NCBI RefSeq assembly: GCF_914767665.1
Contig: NC_059503.1
Coordinates: 57,368,352-57,432,351 of the forward strand
DNA length: 64,000 nt
DNA from: Harmonia axyridis
Taxonomy: Eukaryota > Arthropoda > Insecta > Coleoptera > Coccinellidae
Reading direction: 5' to 3'
A model generated the notes under the pieces. That model was not told where the DNA came from, ran no database searches, and saw only the letters and a list, made by a program, of their open reading frames with translations. Made by a program: the position numbers and the translations under genes. Below, in pieces: positions 56,826-64,000 of the stretch. Each line of letters begins with the position of its first letter. Position 1 is the stretch's first letter.

Positions 56826-56940
56826 TATTATGAGAGAAAATAATAGCTTAAGTCCTCTTAAGTTCAATAACAACTGGAGTAATGGAATTAAATCACTCAA
56901 AGGCTCAAAAAAACTATGGAAGCATTTTTGATAATTATTG

Positions 56941-56992
56941 AATTACCTTCATCATTTATTGATTCCTTAATCAATAAATGATGAAGGTAATT
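56941..56992. repeat. Perfect 24-bp hairpin
   Basis: AATTACCTTCATCATTTATT (plus GATT) is mirrored exactly at 56969-56992 around a 4-base loop CCTT. Confidence 0.95.
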
Positions 56993-58379
56993 GACAAGGG
57001 TCAACATCAACCGAAGGATAAATTTGAATCGTTGTCAAAGTTAAAATTCGAAACTATATGGCAAAATCTTCATAATAGATACCTACTAACTGGGAACCAT
57101 CCTATATTGTCAACCAGAATCCCATGTAAACTACATCATATTGAACTCCTTCTGACCCCTAGTTATTAAAAATATATCCGTTTATTTGTAAACAGAAGGA
57201 ACACTATTGCATATAAATGATGATTTAACAATATTTGGTGGCCCGTTTTTCGTATATAACGAAGTCTAACATGCAAAGAGAATTTAATCTGAAGAACAAC
57301 AATGAGAGAGATAAACTCTCATTAGAAACAGTAAGGAAATGATACTATTTCTAGCGTATCTATAAAGAGGGGGTCATTGTTATGATTTTCGTGATTTCAC
57401 CTAGTTTTTCATGTCATCGATTGAGATACGTTGCAACGTAACCTAGTTTAAAAGTTTCATATCAATGGAGAGAGGTTGGCAATACGGTATTGAGTGATTT
57501 GTTTATTCAAGTTGTTTGCGATTTATTGGATTGACGTTCAGATATTATATTTGAATTGCTCATATTTGAAAATGATGAAGAGGTGGATGAACTTTTGAAG
57601 GATCCATAGCAAAATTGTTCTATTGAAAAATTCGAATGAATATGTTTTTAGTTGGAAATTATCAAAAATAAACTAGAAAAACATAGAGCTATTCCTAGAA
57701 ACCAAAACAGTTATTTGTTGTTTATACTGGTGCAACTATTAATTCTAAATTAAGGAAATCAATGAAGATTTTTTGAAATCTTCACAAGATAAAAAAAATA
57801 TATCAAATTAAAAGATGACAAAATTCAATTTCAACATTTTAGTTGTTATAAGGAAATACTATTGGATTGCTACACTGCTGCTTCATATCAGGCGATATAT
57901 TTGCATCTAATCAGTTTGTTATTTTTCGACAAACCGATTGAAATACTAAGTTCAGGAACAATTTCAAAATGACAAAAAAAAATATTATATTGAAATTTCC
58001 GATAAGAAATTTTATTTTGAATAGCCCATTCTCTAGGCAGCTGTCACTTTCGAAGATGTCATCTTTTGACATTTGTCAAGTAAAAACTACGCCATGGCAA
58101 AAAATGGATTTGAAACTATTAAGCACCTTGTTAACAATTTCAACATAGTTTTGAGCTTTATGTTTGCCTAGAAAGTTTTCTACAACTGCAACAAATGATG
58201 TCCGAGCTTTTCGTTCATCAATTCATTCAATTCATGAAGGCAGGATCCGCAATTAATTGTCTTATTTGTGAGCCGTCAAATATCCCTATTTTTTTTCATC
58301 ATGAGCTTTTACAAATTACTTCATTAAGCCCAACTTTATATCTAACGGAGGAAGTATAATTTTTTTTTCTTACTTACCT
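56993..58379. other. Unassigned AT-rich sequence
   Basis: Nothing is recognised. Confidence 0.4.
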
Positions 58380-58440
58380 GAGTTAGGAGATTAAAAGGGT
58401 GAGTTCAGGTACCTGATAGCCAATGGTTCCACTATTTATA
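58380..58440 (-). promoter_or_regulatory. Possible TATA box and donor site next to a transposon
   Basis: On the minus strand TATAAATAGTGG (58440 downward) is followed about 55 bp later by a strong splice donor, CTCAG|GTAAGTAAG, with GT at 58378-58377. This spacing could be a short first exon, with the DD41D transposon inserted in the TATA itself. There is no independent evidence of transcription. Confidence 0.2.
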
Positions 58441-59732
58441 AAGGGTGTTTTTTTTTAGAGCTATAGAACTTTAAATTGCAATAAAACAACGGTGGATTAT
58501 TCGATTGAGATGAATTTTATTTATCCGCAAGATAATCTTGTGGCATTACATTTTGAATATGATTTCTGGCATATGACCGCCACGGCTGGCTCGGATGTAG
58601 TCCAATCTGGACGTCCAATTTTCGATGACTTTTTCCAACATTTGTGGCCGTATATCGGCAATAACACGGCGAATGTTGTCTTCCAAATGGTCAAGGGTTT
58701 GTGGCTCATCCGCATAGACCAATGACTTTACATAGTCCCACAGAAAGTAGTCTAGTGGTGTTAAATCAAAAGATCTTGGAGGCCAATTCACAGGTCCAAA
58801 ACATGAAATTAGGCGGTCACCAAACGTGTCTTTCAATAAATCGATTGTGGCACGAGCTGTGTAACATGTTGCGCCGTCTTGTTGGAACCACAGCTCCTGG
58901 ACATCATGGTTGTTCAATTCAGGAATAAAAAAGTTAGTAATCATGGCTCTATACCGATCACCATTCACTGTAACGTTCTGGCCATCATCATTTTTGAAGA
59001 AATACGGACCAATGATTCCAACAGCCCATAAAGCGCACCAAAAAGTCAGTTTTTCTGGATGAAACGGTGTTTCGACATACACTTGAGGATTAGCTTCACT
59101 CCAAATGCAGCAGTTTTGTTTGTTGACGTAGCCATTCAACCAGAAGTGCGCTTCATCGCTAAACAAAATTCGCTTATGAAAATCGTGAACAACGGCAATC
59201 TCATTTTGGGCCCATTCGACGGATCTACGCCTTACTAGATGATCGTTAGGCTTCAATTCTGGCACGAGTTGGATTTTGAAAGCATGCAAACCAAGATCCT
59301 TCTGCAAAATCTTCCATAAAGTGGATGGACACAGATCCAATTCCTGTGCTCGATGGCGGATAGACTCATTCGGGTCTTCCTCAATGCTACGCTCTACAGC
59401 AGCAATAACTTCTTCTGTACGGCGTCTCTGGGGATGCGAGTTATCAATGAGAGTAAACGTGATGCGAAAACGGTCCATGGTTAATCGAATTAACTGCTCT
59501 AATGGACGATTTTGGCGACGATAAAATGGACGTAGTGCGCGATACGTATTCCGCACAGAACCATTATTTTCGAAATGAATTCGCACTATTTGCAAGCGTT
59601 GGCAGGCGTGAGTCTATTCATGATGAATTGCCAAACCAAACTGAGAATAAATCACTTGACATCTGTTAAATCGGTCGCCATCTTGAACAGTAATGCCAAC
59701 CTAAAGTTATATACCTCGAAAAAAACACCCTT
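58441..59732 (-). mobile_element. DD41D Tc1/mariner-superfamily element, full length
   Basis: It is 1292 bp with ends AAGGGTGTTTTTTTTTAGAG and the mirror of AAGGGTGTTTTTTTCGAGG. It is flanked by TA (within TATA) at 58439-58440 and 59733-59734. It is the only copy in the window that keeps the DNA-binding half. Terminal repeats are short (about 15 bp) and then become imperfect. It is the likely source type for the deleted copies at 25.4, 33.9 and 55.9 kb. Confidence 0.95.
58546..59592 (-). CDS. DD41D transposase, near-complete, start frameshifted
   Basis: This 348-residue open frame (from QIVRIHFEN) encodes a Tc1/mariner-superfamily transposase. An N-terminal helix-turn-helix region contains RTEEVIAAVERSIEEDPN and LCPSTLWKILQKDLGLHA. 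The catalytic block has FSDEAHFW (Asp near 147), WFQQDGATC (Asp near 240) and TPLDYFLW (Asp near 282). The last two are 41 residues apart, the DD41D hallmark known from the rosa clade. The ancestral start ATG at about 59623, MNRLTP in relatives, is out of frame because one base is missing (CCTGCCAACGC for CCTGAACAACGC). The first in-frame ATG is about 40 residues in, so a normal N-terminus cannot be made. All other features look intact. Confidence 0.85.
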   Translation of the reverse strand, partial: QIVRIHFENNGSVRNTYRALRPFYRRQNRPLEQLIRLTMDRFRITFTLIDNSHPQRRRTEEVIAAVERSIEEDPNESIRHRAQELDLCPSTLWKILQKDLGLHAFKIQLVPELKPNDHLVRRRSVEWAQNEIAVVHDFHKRILFSDEAHFWLNGYVNKQNCCIWSEANPQVYVETPFHPEKLTFWCALWAVGIIGPYFFKNDDGQNVTVNGDRYRAMITNFFIPELNNHDVQELWFQQDGATCYTARATIDLLKDTFGDRLISCFGPVNWPPRSFDLTPLDYFLWDYVKSLVYADEPQTLDHLEDNIRRVIADIRPQMLEKVIENWTSRLDYIRASRGGHMPEIIFKM

Positions 59733-59976
59733 TATATAGCGACCCCACATAAAAAATCCAGCCAGATATTAATGAAAGTGGGAAAGTGTAATCAAGTTAT
59801 AGAAATGTTGATAAACACAAGGAACATCATGACCAGTTCACTCTAGGTGAGGTGATTAGGATATTCATGAACATTTTGCTTTGTCTGATTATTAGGTCAT
59901 ATCAAATTTGAAGAAGTGATTGAAATGAACAAATGCATTCAAATATCATCACTGTAACTTTTGAATTCTCCATTTA

Positions 59977-61366
59977 TACTAACTGACAAAGAAACTGCAA
60001 CACCGAGAAGCAGCTGTTTCAATTTTAATTTTTTTTCGATAAAACATAGATAGTATAGCAAGGAGTAAATGATTAAATTTTTTGAAGAAAATCATGCAGC
60101 TTTTTTCATGTGAAAAATTATTGTTAATTAAATATTGTGAATTCTGCAATTTTTTTGAATTTTACAACAAACCAGCTGTTCGAGGAGATCCAAAGTCGAT
60201 ATTTAGTTGTTGTTAAAATGCCTAGAGCACGTAAACGTGAAATTATCGCCAGCTAAATGAATTTGAAAGAGGTCGAATTATTAGTCTACAGGAGACGGGG
60301 TTGTCATTTCGAGAAATCGCTAACCGTACGAACAGAAATCCAACTACTGTTATGTGATGTTGTCAAGCGTCGTTTGACAATGCCCAAAATCGAAGAAGAG
60401 TAGGCACCGGATGTCGAAGGGGCACAAACGAAGTTCAAGATCGACGTCTAAGACTTATGACCATTAGAGACCGACTTGCGACAACTCGATCTTTGGCAGA
60501 TGAGTGGTTAGGAGAACAAGGCCATCCTGTCCGAACAGTTTACCGCCTAATAAGGTCTTTTGGACTGAAGCATTATCGACCGCATCTTGTGTTACCTCTG
60601 ACGGTTAAGCATCGCCGGCAATGATTACAGTGGTGCTGAAAACGTCAACATTAGAATGTGGAATCGCATCAGGTCGTCTTATCTGATGAATCTCGATACT
60701 CCTTGGGTGCACATGATGACAGAAGAAGGGTTAGACGACGTCGGGGAGAAAGACATGAACCTCAGTTCGATGTTGAACGTCATGTACACCGGACAGTAAG
60801 CTTTATGGTTTGTGATGTTATTGCATATGCAAGTAGGTGACCTTTAGTCGTTATTCGAGGTAACATGACAGCGCTACGTTACCTTCAAGAAATAGTGGAG
60901 CCATATGTTCTCCCTCACCTTAACCGGCTCGAAAATCCAATATTTCTCAGAAAGATAATGCCGACTTTTCAGAAGCGACCCATGTGAATCTTTTGCCATG
61001 GCCTCACAGATCTTTCGCTCATAGAGCATGTTTGGGGCATCATGGGTAAAAGGCTTGGAAATTTACCCCAGCCCCCACAGACTTTAGCGGCTCTGAGAGA
61101 TGAAGTACAGGTAGCTTGGGATAGTATCCCACAAGAAGAAATAGACCATCTTATTGCATCAATGCCGAGACGTGTTGGGGAGTGTATAGATATTCGCGGT
61201 GGACTAATACATTATTAACAAATTTAAAAAAAAATTGTAAACCCTTCGTTCTTTTCTCCACATTTCAACCATTTACTCCTTGCTTTACTATCTATGTTTC
61301 AACAAAAAAAAAAATTGGAAATTTAAGCAGCTCCTCTGGGTGTTGCAGTTTCTTTGTCAGTTAGTA
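59977..61366 (+). mobile_element. Tc1-like transposon, decayed but with both ends
   Basis: The terminal inverted repeats are TACTAACTGACAAAGAAACT at the left and its mirror at the right. Imperfect inverted homology continues about 110 bp inward (GAGTAAATGRTT at its inner edge). TA flanks both ends. The size, 1.39 kb, fits a complete Tc1 element. Transposase relics fill the interior. Confidence 0.85.
60215..61210 (+). pseudogene. Tc1-like transposase, many frameshifts
   Basis: Successive frames match Tc1-type proteins. The N-terminal ARKREIIAS region (near 60220) is followed by FERGRIISLQETGLSFREIA, VLSDESRYSLGAHD (first Asp, near 60680), SLMVCDVIAYASR, VVIRGNMTALRYLQEIVEPY, a degraded second-Asp block near 60950, LPWPHRS and then EHVWGIMGKRL, and the C-terminus DSIPQEEIDHLIASMPRRV. 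The Glu of EHVW is kept. At least five shifts or stops separate the pieces. Confidence 0.75.
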
Positions 61367-61885
61367 TATTTTCAATTCAACATACATATACATTGTACCT
61401 ATACAATTTACAACAACTACATTTCGAAACATCTTCAACCATAATCTAGCACTTGGCAGACATTACCTGTCCGTCAAGATGAACTATCATAAAAATTTGA
61501 AGCAATTTGTGTGGCATCGGATATATTCTAATACCGGCGATAGTAGGCGTTGACTAGCGATTCGCGGCGCCCTCTGTAGTGCGTGATTACCGCTATTGTA
61601 ATTTGGACTAAATAGGTTGCCTCGTTCACTAGATCAATAGATTATGACACTTCTTCGTTAATTTATAGTTCTCTTTTCGATACGAGTGGGTTTTGAGCGA
61701 GTGGTACTTCAACCTTTATTTTCATTTCTATTATTCTGATCATTCAATAGATCTAGGCTTTTCAGAGAGTTCAACTGTTGTTGAGTGGTTTACAGTGACG
61801 GAGGAATCAGTGGCCCGATATCAACTAACGAATTTTGATTTAGAATGAAATGATTATGATTCATGCTAAGATATGCACTTCTATA
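61367..61885. other. Unassigned; balanced composition at 61530-61620
   Basis: A short CpG-containing stretch (GGCGATAGTAGGCG … GCGGCGCCCTC) has no frame I recognise. Confidence 0.35.
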
Positions 61886-63215
61886 AATTAACGCACCACT
61901 GAAAATTTAAAATACATTTTCGTCTACTTGTCCGATTTGGCCTTTTTTTTTAATGACAGGTCATTTTCTCCGAGACGTATGTAAACCATATACGCATAAT
62001 CATCTTATAAAAATTTTATAAATACCGGGTGTCGGAATTATAGCCTGTCTTTTTCACGAAATTTGTAACACTCTGTAGAGTGTAACAGTTACATCATCAA
62101 GTTAGAATTAAACTTACAATTTAGCCTTATATTTTTCAACATTTCCATTTCTGATTCACTTCATTATATTCTTTGTTATTCGAGAAAAACCATTCATTTC
62201 ATAAAATGTTTTTATGGAAAATGAAGATCCAAATTTAGCAACAAAAAAATGAAACACAATAATTGGAAACAAGTTAAACGAAACCGTCAGTAGCAAGTTT
62301 TTCCATCTCAGGCACGAATAACTTCTTGACAACGACAGCACATACTTAAAATAAGAGACTTTATGCCATTTTGGTCCATGTCTTCGCAAATTGCCAATCA
62401 GTCTCTGCCGTACGTCTTCCAAAATATTCAAGTTATATTCCTCCTGCAATCTTCTACCGAGAATATCTCAGAGATTCTCTATGGGATTTAAAACCGGGCT
62501 CCGAGCTGGCCATGCCCTGTTAACGATACCAACTTCCTCTAAATAATTACTCACAACTCGAGCGGCGAGAATCCAAGCATCATCTTGTATCAACAAAAAT
62601 CCTTGCCTTATATATGGCGCAAATGTGGTTTTAAAATCTCTACTATGTACCTTTCAGTTGTAAGAAAATAAAAGAAAGAAATAGAACGGTTGTGTAACTA
62701 ACATGATTTCTTTCACGAATTCTCCCCTTCCTCAAACAATATTACTGTTTGAGCACATTCTTCGCGTGTATGATTTAGTGTTTCCCGTTGCATATTCGTT
62801 AATAAAAGAATTCGCAAAAACATATTACACTGACACTAAGCATTTACATTTGACAATCACTGGTACTCATTGTTTTTCAATAGCCGGCTACTAAGTCTAG
62901 TATTCTAGATCAACCCTGCTACTTCCATGCTGATAATTTCAATTGAATTAATTAAAATCACGGCATGCTATGAAATGGTTTTTTTCGAGTAATAAGGAAG
63001 TTAAGGAAGTGAATCAAAAAAACAAATGTTGAAAAACGATAAAGCTAAAGTATAAGTTCAATTTTTACTTGATAATGTAACTGTTACACTCTACAGAGAG
63101 TTACAAATTTTATGAAAAAATAGGTTCTAATTGCGACACCCATTATTTATAAATAGAGTAGTTTTGACGAAACTGTATCTTGAACTTCTGCCCAAATTTT
63201 AGTAGTGCGTTAATT
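61886..63215 (-). mobile_element. Tc1-like transposon with long inverted ends, internally deleted
   Basis: The ends AAATTAACGCACCACT (61886) and its mirror (63201-63216) are inverted. A second, longer inverted block lies inside: GGGTGTCGGAATTATAGCC … GTAACAGTTACATCATCAAG at 62026-62120 against 63050-63145. This IR/DR-like layout is known in Tc1 relatives. The interior holds the C-terminal half of a Tc1-type transposase on the minus strand, and the N-terminal half is missing. Confidence 0.65.
62280..62625 (-). pseudogene. Tc1-like (DD34E) transposase C-terminal relic
   Basis: On the minus strand: LIQDDAWILAARVVSNYLEE, then VNRAWPARSPVLNPIENL, stop, DILGRRLQEEYNLNILEDVRQ, then a shifted end resembling CCRCQEVIRA. 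The Asp of QDDA and Glu of NPIENL are 34 residues apart, as in Tc1 (DD34E). The first catalytic block is not found. Confidence 0.7.
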
Positions 63216-63216
63216 T

Positions 63217-64000
63217 TTTTTTTTCGAGTCACCTGAACCTAAAGAAGTCACATGACTAGAATGACGAAAAAATGTTCCAACTAAAAGTCCACTTATGCCA
63301 GGATCTCTTTTATTCTCCTTGTGGGGAGTACGGGTGTCAATTTTGGAATTTTAAAAACCCTTGTTTTTTATTGTAGACTCATATTATAAGGCAAAAAATA
63401 CAGTTTTGTACGAACAATTTTTCATGAATCGTGGCTGATATCTCTGTAATCGAGTTTTTTTGAACCAAAAACAAATAATTTCGTCATTTCCAAATGATCA
63501 ATGACATGTACTGAAAACAAACAGTTAAGCAGAAAACGTCCGAATTTTATGCGAATACTTGATGGAACATATACATTAAGGTTATTCAGACGGAAAATTC
63601 AAACTCGAATACAGAGTATACAGAAGTTTTGGCTTAAGTGGACTTACCGCTCAAAACAATAACCATCAATTTTTTATTAGAAAAATTTTTGAGTACATTG
63701 ACGGATCCGTGAGTAATGAGTTGAACTTTATCATTTCGCACCATTTCCTGTTCAAAATTTGAAAATTAGATACATCATGACAAAATGATAGAAATATTCA
63801 TCAAAAGAATAGTCTGACACCCAACATTGATCCTTATAGTTTCAGAATCTGATCTATACATTGCAATGGCTATAAACCAAAAAATATTTGCAATATTCAA
63901 ACCTCAGTAGCAATTTTCCGTACCTACCGAACACAAAAGTCATTATTCGACTGTAATAACCGCCTATTTAAAAAAGGTATATACGACCTTGAAACTGTTA
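63217..64000. other. Unassigned AT-rich sequence to window end
   Basis: Nothing is recognised. One phrase CTGATATCTCTGTAATCGAG near 63437 resembles the fold-back vocabulary. Confidence 0.4.

Noticed and set aside
62703..62894. 63-codon plus-strand frame
   Set aside because: It lies inside the Tc1-like element where the transposase half is deleted; no motif, probably chance.

Overview
This is an AT-rich arthropod nuclear window. It is almost certainly from an insect, and a beetle or similar insect is a guess from the transposon mix. The evidence is mariner, Tc1, DD41D, hAT and Jockey-type elements, canonical GT-AG splice signals, and no operons or bacterial genes. No complete host gene is visible. 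The best host sequence is a gene read on the minus strand. It has one GC-richer exon with a start codon (38627-38870, 72 codons, type II membrane anchor) and a probable non-coding 5' exon 6.4 kb upstream of it (45290-45447).

Nearly everything else that can be named is mobile DNA. (1) Mariner: one apparently intact copy (27633-28914, 345-codon transposase with its D,D34D triad, and 30-bp perfect terminal inverted repeats), plus five decayed copies of a second subfamily (6241-7340, 13145-14910, 21275-22468, 23022-24431, 49312-50095) and one copy of a third (19741-20378). (2) A DD41D family with AAGGGTGTT/ACGGGTGTT ends: one full-length copy (58441-59732) whose catalytic triad is intact but whose natural start is frameshifted, three internally deleted copies (25389-26309, 33860-34780, 55891-56825) and an old relic (1195-1610). 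(3) Fragments of other rosa-like DDxD transposases (5885-6237, 33545-33857, 39050-40530, 41870-42205). (4) Three Tc1-like relics (16860-17515, 59977-61366, 61886-63215). (5) A hAT remnant (37240-38145). (6) Non-LTR retrotransposon fragments: 4069-5366, 19210-19719 and 39493-40223 each have recognisable target-site duplications, and 23590-23708 is a tail fragment.

The second theme is long inverted-repeat (fold-back) DNA without recognisable genes: 328-1054 and 2455-3376 (one family), 11783-12461, 13216-13955, 31284-32675, 36888-38545, and a striking 2.03-kb palindrome at 42640-44673 with about 1-kb arms about 96% identical and a 31-bp spacer. MITE-like repeats occur at 8899-9482, 48180-48730 and 46190-46699.

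Insertions are nested, which gives relative dates. A fold-back element sits at a TA inside a dead mariner, a Jockey copy sits inside a dead DDxD transposase, a DD41D copy sits beside another transposase relic, and a hAT remnant sits inside a fold-back. The two youngest-looking objects are the mariner at 27.6 kb and the DD41D element at 58.4 kb. I found no tRNA, rRNA, CRISPR array or viral gene. Long stretches are AT-rich sequence in which I can recognise nothing; these are listed.
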